Assembly (NCBI GenBank): GCA_902806565.1
Contig: CADCXA010000031.1
Coordinates: 1,736,001-1,800,000, forward strand
Length of the DNA: 64,000 nt
From: Hypoxylon rubiginosum
Lineage: Eukaryota > Ascomycota > Sordariomycetes > Xylariales > Hypoxylaceae
Direction: 5' to 3'
The notes beneath the pieces were generated by a model. That model saw nothing but the letters and a program-made list of their open reading frames with translations, did not search any database and had not been told where the DNA came from. Shown one piece after another: positions 44,982-54,450 of the stretch. The position numbers and the translations under genes are program-made. The number at the start of each line of letters is the position of its first letter. Position 1 is the first letter of the stretch.

Positions 44982-45502
44982 TGTAATAGCCGTGCTTTTA
45001 GTTACTCGCAATGCGATCTGTTTCAGAGGGGTATTCAGCGTCCGGAGGAGGAATCGCTTTTTTATGACTGTTGACGCGAGCGGGGGGGCCTGCAAGCGCC
45101 ATGTTACAATCAATGATGATTCCAACAGCTTGTGTTACAGACAGCCTGCCTTATGCACCCACGTACCCACTATGTAGGTACATCGGGTACATGTAGGTAC
45201 CTAGGAAGTACATACCCGGCAAGGCAGATACGGAGTTTTTTTGTTTTTCTTTTCATATTAAGTGTAACGTGTCTCCGACCCTACAGATTCCATGCGAGCC
45301 CGGATAGGGGCTGATCTAAGACAGGCACATAAAATGTCACCTTCCCTATTACTTGATTTATCATTATTATAGAACATACAAGCAATATACACATCACTCC
45401 TTTCTAGGACATTTTCTGGAGCTGAAACTAAGTCGGTAAACGCATTTCATGAGTGTGTGTAAGGCTGCACCTAGGTATGTGTCGAGGTTATGACAGTAGG
45501 CA
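44982..45502. other. Intergenic region
   Basis: Spacer between the SDR and the UbiA gene, both minus strand, so it holds the SDR promoter and the UbiA terminator. It has a dense set of tatgtaggtacatcgggtac and gtaggtacctaggaagtac words at about 45173-45217. Confidence 0.5.
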
Positions 45503-46586
45503 TTAGACCTTCTCAGCGAAGAATGGAAGAAGGTATAAGGTTATAATCCAGAGACACCAGAGCTTCCAGACTAGCTCATTTGATGACTGATCTCGCCGAG
45601 ATACAGCTATCAGCCCCATTATTCCACCAACACTTAGTATAGCTAACCAAACCAACAGCCTCTCTACATTCCAGAATAGCGGGCATGTCACCGACCAAAA
45701 GACGGCCAGAGACGCCAGCAAGGTTCGGCTGTGTGTCTCGCCGTATACTAAGGGCATTGTCTTCCTACCCCTAGCCCGGTCACCCACCATATCTGGGAGG
45801 TCTTGAGCGTGTATGGTCGTGAAAGTCACTGCCATTGTTAGAACTGTCCATTTCTGCAACATGCCTTCATTCCCGCCAATTCCATGCCCTCCTAGCAAAA
45901 CAGTTATAGCACCCCAGCCGAAGCATGAGATTCCTGCGGCGTTAATTGCATTGCGCTGCCACGGACCACCGTTACCTCCGTCGAGGTCATTGTACAGCCA
46001 AATCAAGGTCAGAAGAGTAACACAGGGCGTGAAGCTCTTGATAATCGAGCTTCCAACAACTGCCAAAGGCACGAGAGCCTGCAGAAGCCTTTGAGTCTCA
46101 CTCAGCGTCAGTCGTTTTGCTGGCATTGGCCTCCAAGCCTTGTTGGCAGTATCCTCAACCACAGATTCTGGCAATCTCTGGTTTGTGATATTTTCGATAA
46201 GTAGATGTAGCCAGATCCATATAATCATCAATGCAAGACGCCCTGCAACATGGGTAAAGCTTTCTTGAGAGACCAATGATTGTGTGAGTCCCGCTTTGGA
46301 GAATGCAGCTGAGATAGCAAATATGGCCTGTGGTGCAATGATGGTTTTAAAATCTCCCCTAGTAAACAGAGATATCGTCTTGATATGATATAATATGGTT
46401 CGTGTATCGCCCTAGAAACAGAAACATAAGTTAGATCTGCCTCCAGGTGCGGCAGGCAATATAGTCTGATATGATAATGTGACCTACCACGCATTCCTGC
46501 ATGTGTGTGCTAGAATCAACTTTCGTCATGTTGGTATGCACCTGACGGCTCTTTCCATCAACTGTGTAAGTGGTCGTAGAATCCAT
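45503..46586 (-). CDS. UbiA-family membrane enzyme, probable terpene cyclase or prenyltransferase
   Basis: Two exons (46586-46488, 46411-45503; 76-nt intron, phase 0) give 335 aa. About eight hydrophobic spans are seen. Motif 1 reads IENITNQRLPESVVEDTANK followed by AWRPMPAKRLT. This differs from the NDxxDxxxD of ubiquinone-type UbiA and resembles fungal UbiA proteins of the fumagillin beta-trans-bergamotene synthase type. Motif 2 is clear: HAQDLPDMVGDRARGRKTMP (DxxD..GDxxxGRKT). Mg-bound diphosphate is expected at these Asp residues. Members of this group cyclise farnesyl diphosphate or transfer prenyl groups; which one cannot be decided here. The neighbours (P450, SDR, acyltransferase) fit a terpenoid pathway. 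The start chosen gives MDSTTTYTVDGKSR; TM prediction and exon 1 are consistent. Confidence 0.82.
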
Positions 46587-47245
46587 AGTCAAGTACACAC
46601 TCAAAGAACAGAATATGTTAAGCAATCTAATCTTTCAAACTCTCAAATCAAGGTAAGCTTTATGGGTAGAGTAGAAGATGGACGTATGACAAAGGCTCGG
46701 GATTTCGCTCCTGATGCGAAATTCCAATTAAAGCTTTTTGGGTGGCATTGCGGTGAATTCTTAGGAAGACATATTCTCATGCACAATCACAATGTAGATA
46801 TACAACTATGGAATCAGACAGGACATATGGCTATTCTACTAAATAATTGACGTGTCATATTCAAAATTGTACTCCAACATGATATTCCTGGCGCCTATGT
46901 TGTACCAATAGTTGCAGGATGATCCTTCAACTGACAACGACTCCATACCCCCCTTTCTCTTCGTCATCTTACCCCCTTTTCGGTCTGCATTGCGTCGACA
47001 CCGCCAGTTCTGTGCGACCGCTTATACATAATTAATGTTATTACATGCAATAATCTGGATAGGTGCAGCATGTGTTTCACACCTTTATTCCTATTATCCT
47101 TGCCCTCGTATCCTTAGAAATTACTACGTTGCCGCGTATCTACGAATGGTGAAAGTTTCTTACAGTCAACACGCCCGAGCAATAAAGAAACGTATACCAA
47201 CTCCTTTTCGCAGTTACATCAGCATCACCAACGACCTATTCGATC
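46587..47245. promoter_or_regulatory. Bidirectional promoter region of UbiA and P450 genes
   Basis: 659 bases separate the divergent ATGs of the UbiA gene (46586, minus) and the P450 gene (47246, plus). Coordinated regulation of the two is therefore likely. I see no unmistakable transcription-factor site. Open frames on either strand here are short. Confidence 0.45.
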
Positions 47246-49148
47246 ATGACCAACCCCCCTCACAGAGCTACTGCAGCTCTGATTGTCAGTTTAGCTGCTT
47301 TGATTGCAAGCTTCCTGGCTTTTCAGTTATCTGAATCAAGGCAAAATATCTGGTCTATTAGAGTAGTGATTCTAGTTGGATTGGAATATGTAAGTGGACC
47401 ACGTTGTTAGAGCGTATTGCTGTAGTATTAATATTATCTCGCCATGGATATCCGGTGTTCTTGTCTACAGGCTATTGTTTCATCCGCTAGCAAGATACCC
47501 TGGGCCTCTTGTGGCGGCTTGTACCGATTGGTACATTGTCTATTGGGTTGCCAGCGGTGATCGTCACTTGGAGTTTCATAGGCAGCACCAGATACACGGT
47601 TCGTAGCTCTTCGTTTTGATTAAGGATATTATTAAGTCCGTCAACTCATCTAAATTTGTGAACTAGGGAAATACCTCCGCTACGGACCGAATCGCATTTC
47701 CATCAATTCAGCAACAGCCTCTCGTGATCTCCACGATGTCAAATCAAACACATTTAAGTCAGATGTATATGCCGCATTCAAGCGGTTCTTCGGGGCTGAA
47801 ATGTCACTTACTACTGTCGATCACAAAGTACACGCTTTCCGGAGACGCGTGAACGCAACCGCCCTGACGCCGGCAATGATGAAATCATTGGGACCCCGAG
47901 TAAAGCCGCACGTGGATTATTTTGTCAAGATTATCCAAGAAGGTGCCCACAATGATGGTGATAGGGGCGAACTGTGGAGTTCCGGGAAGAACATGGCACA
48001 TCTACTATCGTACTGCATAGCAGATATTATGGGAGATGTCACATTTGGCCAATGCTGGAATGTGCAGCGTGAGCAGAAGAACAGACACCTCGTACACAAC
48101 CTTCCACGAGCCGTCGGGGGCATACACCTCATCGGGCACAGTGAGTACCAATGTGATCGATTTAAATTGATATCAAGCTTTGACTGGGGATCGAGCTACT
48201 AAACTTATGACAGTGCAGTCGCTTTTCATATTCAGTATGCATAAAGTCCTCTTTGGGGAGCTAAGCAGTGGAGTGAAATTGTTCATGGACCTCAGCGATA
48301 CATTTGCGAACAATAGATTGGGGCAATACAAACAAGGATTTCGGGGTAACGACATTTGGGAAAAACTGTTAGAAGCTCGAGATCCAGATACAGGACGATC
48401 CTTTACCCCCGAAGAGCTTGTATCTGAGGCTAGCCTCATGATTATCGGCGGAACTGATGGTATGATCACAGCAACATCCGGAACACTATTTTACATGCTC
48501 CACAATCCCCATACGCTCTCACGTGTCACCCAGGAGCTGCGAGAAGCATTCCCTATCCCAACTGGCGAGGAGTCTTCAGAATGTCCAATTCAATTTGCGG
48601 ATCCCGCACTCCAGAAGGTGATATACCTCAAGGCCTGTATTGATGAATCAATGCGTATCAGTCCCTCTGTCCCCAGCATTTTGCCAAGGAAAGTCGGGTC
48701 TGGGGGTATAGTAGTCGATGGTACATATTTCCCCGAGGGCACTAACTTGGGTATTCCGCACTATAGCCTACACCGTAACGAGGAAGTGTTTCCAGATCCC
48801 TTAGCCTATAAACCGGAGAGGTGGATTCCGGCTGAAGAACCAAGCAATGCGAAAGATACGGCCAGGTTAAGAGCTGGTACAGGCCAAGCTTTCTCATTCA
48901 CCCCTTTCGGGGCGGGAAGGAGCAGTTGTATCGGGAAACATGCGGCTTACCAAGAAATGACCTACATTTTAGCTCGCTTGGTTTGGGAGTTTGATATGAG
49001 ATTGGAGCCAGGAAATAGCTTGGGAGAAGGCACAGGAACTGGCTTAGATTGGCGACAGAGAAAGGACGAGTTCCAACTTTACTGCTCCTTTGTTAGTTAT
49101 CAGGAAGGACCCGTGGTCCAGTTCAAGCGTCGAGCTGATCTGAAATGA
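47246..49148 (+). CDS. Cytochrome P450 monooxygenase
   Basis: Firm exons are ...-47598, 47667-48140 and 48214-49148; exon 1 from ATG 47246 (MTNPPHRATAALIVS, a hydrophobic anchor) to the VYRLLFHPLARYPGPLV region could not be joined with certainty. A phase-2 donor at 47326 with an acceptor near 47426 gives a plausible 60-residue N-terminus. Core motifs: the ExxR helix in ACIDESMRIS, FPDPLAYKPERWIP, and the haem loop FTPFGAGRSSCIGKH with the Cys ligand. The I-helix reads IIGGTDGMITATSGTLF; the usual Thr after Asp is replaced by Gly-Met. The protein is of normal length at about 530 aa and likely endoplasmic-reticulum bound. Likely role: oxidation of the product of the adjacent UbiA enzyme. The I-helix sequence was read directly and is not explained by an intron. 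Confidence 0.86.
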
Positions 49149-49439
49149 TTACTCTCCTACCTAAGTCAGGGGTAACGTAGGTAAGGTAGCTTGTTCGTGC
49201 AAGGGAGCTTTATATACCTAAGGGGTAGTTATACCTGTCACTAGGCCTCAAGGGTACTTTGGATAAACGAACGAATGCCGATGTTGGCGCGTCGAAAGTT
49301 GCCTTGACATAGCTACTTTTACTGTACCTCTAGACTAATTTGCCACTATACTCACAAGTGATCCTGTCAAAAGCTTCAGTAAGCCTTCTATTAATTTATT
49401 GGAGACGCAAGCATCGCGTTTCCATCATCCTCTCTATGA
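49149..49439. other. Intergenic region (convergent)
   Basis: Short AT-rich spacer between the P450 and HET genes, both 3' ends facing it. No coding signal. Confidence 0.45.
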
Positions 49440-52178
49440 TTATCGGATACGAATGGTTGAGCTCCGCACATTACCCTTTGCCTCCTCTGATATGACCTCC
49501 CCATCCATGATATCATGCACATACGCTTCCCCTATGATCGCCCACGCTGTGCTGTCGTATATTTCTCCGTTACTTCTCAACACGAAAGGAACTTCTGAGC
49601 CCAAGAGAACAGCGATTTTATCGCCGCTTCTCGCGCCCTTTGGAGCCAACCCGAAGTAACCTTTCTTCGTAATGAAAAACTTCCGTCCTAGGGCATACTT
49701 TTCCTTCCCGCTCTCCAGAGTACCGTAGCAGACCATACTAGTGGTAAATGCAATCATCCTACAAAATTCCCTCGAAATGAGTTTGTCGTAGAAGCTCTCA
49801 GTCTCACTCTCCTCCTGACAACCAATGTCAATTCTCCTGAGTTCATGCATTAACCAATATAGACACGTTTTGCGCCGGGCGAGCTCATCCTGTTCCCTTC
49901 TGGCATGCCAATAAGGATCTGGTACGACATTAAGAAGAGGGAAAGGAGCATGGTAAAGGTCGAATCGTTGATGGCTCCATAATGACCCTAAGTGGTCAAA
50001 CCGTTTCTGGTACTTGTCATGATCCTCTTCCGTCCAAGTAGCCGGAACTAAGCCAGAGAACTCGAGGAAAGAAAAGACGGGACCAACTTCTGTTAGATCT
50101 GTAGTATGAGCGTCTCGATAGTCAGCCGCTTTCTGGACAGCTGCATTCATAGTCTGGTTGAATTCAGCCCGTTTAACGAGGCCAGTAGTCTGAACGGTCA
50201 GGGGCGGCTGTTGGGGTGCCCATGAATGTGGCAGAGGCGGCAACCACGTCATGTAATCAACGCCTAAGATCGTCGTCGGATGCTCGTCATTTTGGTCGGA
50301 TTCAGGTAGTTGTCCTGCCAATATGGTGACCCAGAAGGCTCGTAAGCGGTCGTTGAGACTGGGATATCGGAGAGTAGCTGCAGCATTATCTTCTGCTAGG
50401 GCCTTGCATTGACCTAGTGCGACCATAAACTTTGTTGCTTTGTCAAAGTTGTCATCAACGTTCGATACAAATCCCTCGTGGATCTCATCGATAGTATCCC
50501 ATATAATTCCCTGCGGAGATAGTACCGAGATCCCCTGCGGAAGCAATGCCAGGGTATCAGCACTATCTGTCGTCAAACCTCCAGCTCGAAAGGATCTATG
50601 ATGGTGGTCTCTCTTCAGCCGAGACAGAACTGTAGAAATAACGAGGGGCTCGAGTCGCCACGTTGAATCTTCACCGGGTTCATCAACAATAGATCTGTCG
50701 TCAAAATGTGCAGCCCACTCGAATCTCTTCAAAATCTTAGCCATTACCGCTCGAGGATTCGTTGACCATAGTTCGAACATCTCCGGAATCTCGAAATCTT
50801 CCGGCAGTTCAACATCTTCGATGGTCTCATATTCCATCGGTATGTCGGGTCCTCCCTTCAACGGGCGGACAATCACCCGGTTAGCCTTGTTTATGACTTG
50901 CTTAATTGGACCAGGCTTGGACCACCATGGCGTATTGTCGAGATGCCTGTCTTTACTCGACGGCAAAGGCAAACATTCTAGATCGACAGACCAATCAGGA
51001 ACCCAACTAGGGAGGTCGTAGTTAGTGGGACCGCAATGCTTTAGTATCTCTAGACCGTCGACCTTTCTCAATAACCACCAGGCAAAGTACTTGTACACGT
51101 TCTCCACGGAAGATGCGTAATCGAGTGGGACTACGCTAAATACCCCCGGTGCGATCATGTTTACTAGAGCGTAGATCTTGTCCCGAGGGTCGGTAGCGTG
51201 GAAACATCGATTCTGAGACACCAATTCCAATGCAAAACAGGGTGCGAGGGGATTGGTTCCATCGGGGTTCCTACTGAGTGCTGTGTTGAGAATTGCACCC
51301 GAGTTCTCTCGTAATCGGTCTAATTCGAGGATATGGGAGATGCTCGGGAAATATTGCTTCCGTTCGTATAGATACGACTTCATGCGCGCCGCAGCAATCA
51401 CCAACGTTGGCCAAGATATCTGCTTCTTGCCGCATCGAACCTTTAGTCTATATCTTTTAGATAAACCACCAAAGACCACTTCTTGGATTATCCAGACGCG
51501 GCTCCACCATGGACGACTGAGCAAGCGATCAATAGCGTTGACCACTCGTTGGTTTGTGATTCGTTGGCTTTGGTACAACGGCCCTGCCCCTAAATATTGT
51601 ATCGCTTGAATTGCAATGTCACTATCTTCGTCCTCTGGTCCTAGCCAGATGGTCATCGCAGAAGCACTTGCGTAGACTGCTAACATACTAGTGAGGCACT
51701 CGTTCTTTTCTTCGCAGTCCTTCTGGTTAATGCAGATAGCATCAACCCATAGAGTGACGGTGTTCTCAGCTTCACGTCGCCGGCGCAGGAATGCCTCAAG
51801 GTTTCCCCTCACAAGTATGGTTTTGTCGTTGATTATTATTCTTCGGGCATTAATCTCCGCTCCCCAAGCGTACGAGAGGGCCTCGAAAGGCTCGATGATT
51901 GGCGAGCGGTTGCTACTATACTGTGCTATTCTGAGTCTACCGTGTATATCAGACTCGAAGATTGGACTAGGCTCTAGGTCAAACAGTCGTATCTCATCTT
52001 TACTACCAAGAGTTAGAGATTGGTATAATTGTTGGTGGTTGAGTAACAGCGTGTTGTCGTCAGCCATAGTGTCGTTTGTAATGCTCATGTTGGTGAGGAA
52101 GGAACTCTGAAAACTGCTCAGGTCAATGTGGGAAGACAGCCCCCCTTTCTCGCGCGTCAATTTCTTCAAACAAGACAT
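49440..52178 (-). CDS. HET (heterokaryon-incompatibility) domain protein, 912 aa
   Basis: A single long exon on the minus strand. HET core motifs lie at residues about 97-230: PFEALSYAWGAE (98-106), TLWVDAICINQKD (about 143-152) and RPWWSRVWIIQEVVFG (about 220). These are the three hallmark blocks of the fungal HET domain, which triggers cell death after non-self recognition in known allorecognition systems. Residues 230-912 are not recognised and carry no NACHT, WD or TPR repeats. The ATG at 52178 is used; an in-frame ATG at residue 31 also gives a normal protein. The frame has no interruption, so it looks functional. Whether it takes part in allorecognition here is an inference from the family. 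Confidence 0.92.
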   Translation of the reverse strand: MSCLKKLTREKGGLSSHIDLSSFQSSFLTNMSITNDTMADDNTLLLNHQQLYQSLTLGSKDEIRLFDLEPSPIFESDIHGRLRIAQYSSNRSPIIEPFEALSYAWGAEINARRIIINDKTILVRGNLEAFLRRRREAENTVTLWVDAICINQKDCEEKNECLTSMLAVYASASAMTIWLGPEDEDSDIAIQAIQYLGAGPLYQSQRITNQRVVNAIDRLLSRPWWSRVWIIQEVVFGGLSKRYRLKVRCGKKQISWPTLVIAAARMKSYLYERKQYFPSISHILELDRLRENSGAILNTALSRNPDGTNPLAPCFALELVSQNRCFHATDPRDKIYALVNMIAPGVFSVVPLDYASSVENVYKYFAWWLLRKVDGLEILKHCGPTNYDLPSWVPDWSVDLECLPLPSSKDRHLDNTPWWSKPGPIKQVINKANRVIVRPLKGGPDIPMEYETIEDVELPEDFEIPEMFELWSTNPRAVMAKILKRFEWAAHFDDRSIVDEPGEDSTWRLEPLVISTVLSRLKRDHHHRSFRAGGLTTDSADTLALLPQGISVLSPQGIIWDTIDEIHEGFVSNVDDNFDKATKFMVALGQCKALAEDNAAATLRYPSLNDRLRAFWVTILAGQLPESDQNDEHPTTILGVDYMTWLPPLPHSWAPQQPPLTVQTTGLVKRAEFNQTMNAAVQKAADYRDAHTTDLTEVGPVFSFLEFSGLVPATWTEEDHDKYQKRFDHLGSLWSHQRFDLYHAPFPLLNVVPDPYWHARREQDELARRKTCLYWLMHELRRIDIGCQEESETESFYDKLISREFCRMIAFTTSMVCYGTLESGKEKYALGRKFFITKKGYFGLAPKGARSGDKIAVLLGSEVPFVLRSNGEIYDSTAWAIIGEAYVHDIMDGEVISEEAKGNVRSSTIRIR

Positions 52179-52568
52179 TTACACCATCCGGAATATCCTC
52201 TCAAAATATGCCTTGCCATACCTACATCGGGTAGACCGAAGCCAGGTGGTGACGCGGGCCGCAACCAACATGCATAACGGATGTAACCCTATAGGGAACT
52301 CGGAGTGGTTAGGTAATTGTTGATATTTTTTTTTGGAAAATTCAGGCTGTCTCTGATAACGCCGATACCCTCCATGCATGCCCATCTGATAAACATAATC
52401 TCAACTTGCCCAAGGTCGCCCAGCAATGCGTTGAGACCCATCTTGACTCTTAATTCTTGACTCTTGACGTCGTGAAGTATACAATAACCGCTTTCCATAT
52501 GAATACACCCCTCTAAATAACCTCGGCTTCTCTATCCGATCAAATTGTCGTTGCCATCCTGAACCTCT
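52179..52568. other. Intergenic region
   Basis: Spacer between the HET gene start and the 3' end of the next minus-strand gene; promoter of the HET gene expected here. No coding signal. Confidence 0.45.
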
Positions 52569-53288
52569 TCAAACGTCCAAGTCCAAGCCGTCTCTCGGGT
52601 TCTCGTAAAAGATACCGCCCATGTCCCTAATCACGCGCCAGCGCTCCTCCATGTTGAAGGCATTGTTGATCCTGCCGACACCCCTCTCGGACGCGTCGCC
52701 TTGCGTCGTCCTCAGAACCCATACCCCGCCGCTCGACGGCCATCCGACGTAGGTGGCGGGCTCCTTGGTCCGGTCGTACCATTCCATCGCCCTCCTCGCG
52801 TACGCCTCCTCGCTCTCCCACCAGGTGGCGCCGAGCTTGCGCATGTTGAAGCAGTGGACGTCCTCCTCCTTCTGGTCCATGGACCGCATGGCGATGTGGA
52901 AGCGGTCCAGCTGCAGGAAGTCGAGCTCGACGGGGTTGCAGTGGAGGACGTATATGCCGCCCCGGCTGGGATACCCGCGGACGGCGGCGCCGGAACGGAC
53001 GCCAAACTGCGTTCGGAAATGGGGTAGGACGAGGAGGAAGGCCTCGTCGTCCCCGTCCCCCGAGTCGTAAATGAGCTGTCGTGATTGGGCGATGGTATCC
53101 ACGTCGTCATCTTCCGAGTCCCAGACGGGCTCTCGCGATTGGCCGATGTCGCGCGTCCTCGTCTTGGAGCGCCGAGTCGCTTTGATGGAAAACAGATAGC
53201 TCCCAGACAGTGCCGCTATCAAAAATAGCGTAGGCGTCAACATAGTCATGATATCGTGACAAGGTTGTGCACGGCTTGCTGTGGGCAT
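52569..53288 (-). CDS. Membrane-anchored hypothetical protein, 239 aa
   Basis: A single exon; the frame is open further to a GTG at 53330, but ATG 53288 is the best start. One membrane anchor (LTPTLFLIAALSGSYLFSI, about residues 17-35) is followed by a basic stretch KATRRSKTRTRD. The remaining soluble part has a repeated acidic pattern (VWDSEDDDVDT, then IYDSGDGDDE) and then a conserved-looking globular part with LGATWWESEEAYAR and EERWRVIRDMGGIFYENPRD. GC-rich codons stand out against the AT-rich neighbours, and both strands are open over much of the length. I know no characterised homologue. Confidence 0.7.
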   Translation of the reverse strand: MPTASRAQPCHDIMTMLTPTLFLIAALSGSYLFSIKATRRSKTRTRDIGQSREPVWDSEDDDVDTIAQSRQLIYDSGDGDDEAFLLVLPHFRTQFGVRSGAAVRGYPSRGGIYVLHCNPVELDFLQLDRFHIAMRSMDQKEEDVHCFNMRKLGATWWESEEAYARRAMEWYDRTKEPATYVGWPSSGGVWVLRTTQGDASERGVGRINNAFNMEERWRVIRDMGGIFYENPRDGLDLDV

Positions 53289-54450
53289 TTTTTGGCTCTG
53301 GGGGAGATCTAATCTTGGAGCTACGGTCACCTACCCATTCATTCCTCGGTAGACGTCCCATAATAAGTCCCCAGGGATGAACAGCGTGGTTAGAGCCCAC
53401 GTCACCTTGGTGCTTTGACATGTAAAGTCTGGTCGACTTGGGCTCCGACACCGCCGGGGTATTTCTCTACGTGGTATGCGACCATTTGCATCGCGGCACG
53501 AATATGTAATTGCCAGGAGAACTTGATGGGTTCGTGACCGGCATTCTGTGCATTCTGTGGTGACAGGAATCTTTTTTTTTCCTACGTAGCGAAATAAGCC
53601 CGCCAATCATTATATCGACTATCCACTAGAACACACGTGGCGTCGAACGGGAGCGGTGAACCATTTCACTATGCATCTGCTATGTACTGTCGATCTCGAG
53701 GGCCCCCCGAAATAGCACTCCGGAACAGCTCCGTGCATATTCCAGTGCATATCCCGTCGCATTCATTCGTTTATACCCAGGGGTGGTGACTTCATCGGGA
53801 GACGCCCTCGTGACCCCTTCTATAATTGCCTTGCTAAATAAATACCCAAAAGTATTTAATAGGCTTCGAGAGCCCAACATGGAAACTTGGGCAACACATT
53901 TCCTTTTGCCTTGAAGGTCTGAACCTCGGCAAGTTGCTGCTAAAGCTGACCCCTAGCAAGACTCCACACCCGTCCACAGTACCCTTGCGCTGCACGATCG
54001 ATTCCACGGTCCCCGAAATTACCAACTTTACACCGCCTTGCGACCCTAATTTTCGACCCCTGAAAGTCCTCCGCACCGATAGGATAGCCCTGAATGTATT
54101 GGGGCGACCAGGGCGACAGGGCGAGCACTACGATAGCGAGGTGGATTGGCTTAGGAGTAGGAACCAGGGTATTGCAGGATAGTTGCATTGCCAAAAAAAA
54201 AAAACACGATCACCCCAACATAGGACTTTGAGAATACTATTGGGGGCCAGTGGATGCTTTTCGTTACCTATCTACCCCTACCTAGGTAGGTAGTTATAAA
54301 AGCAAGAATGACGAACCGAAATCTCCATCCTCGATATACAATATGCGAATTCGGGTTGACCTCGTCGGCCTGCTTCTTAATGATACGCATAGACGCGTCG
54401 TGTCCTAGTGGCGTCAGCGGAACCATCGGAAACTTGTGATTTCCGTCCGA
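53289..54450. other. Intergenic region
   Basis: 1.2 kb of non-coding sequence between two minus-strand genes, with a 12-A run near 54193 and a ctacctaggtaggtag word near 54279. The promoter of the 239-aa protein and the terminator of the DUF6604-like gene should be here. Confidence 0.5.

Noticed and set aside
44682..45125. Longer SDR start at 45125
   Set aside because: The 48 additional residues show no cofactor fold; the ATG at 44981 places the TGxxxGxG motif at the normal distance.
48460..48475. A 12-nt GTATGATCACAG segment in the P450 I-helix as intron
   Set aside because: Far shorter than any intron in this window, and removal would delete residues needed to keep helix length.
54380..54450. 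tRNA-like segment with tcctagtggc
   Set aside because: No acceptor stem pairing or GGTTCGAATCC box could be found.
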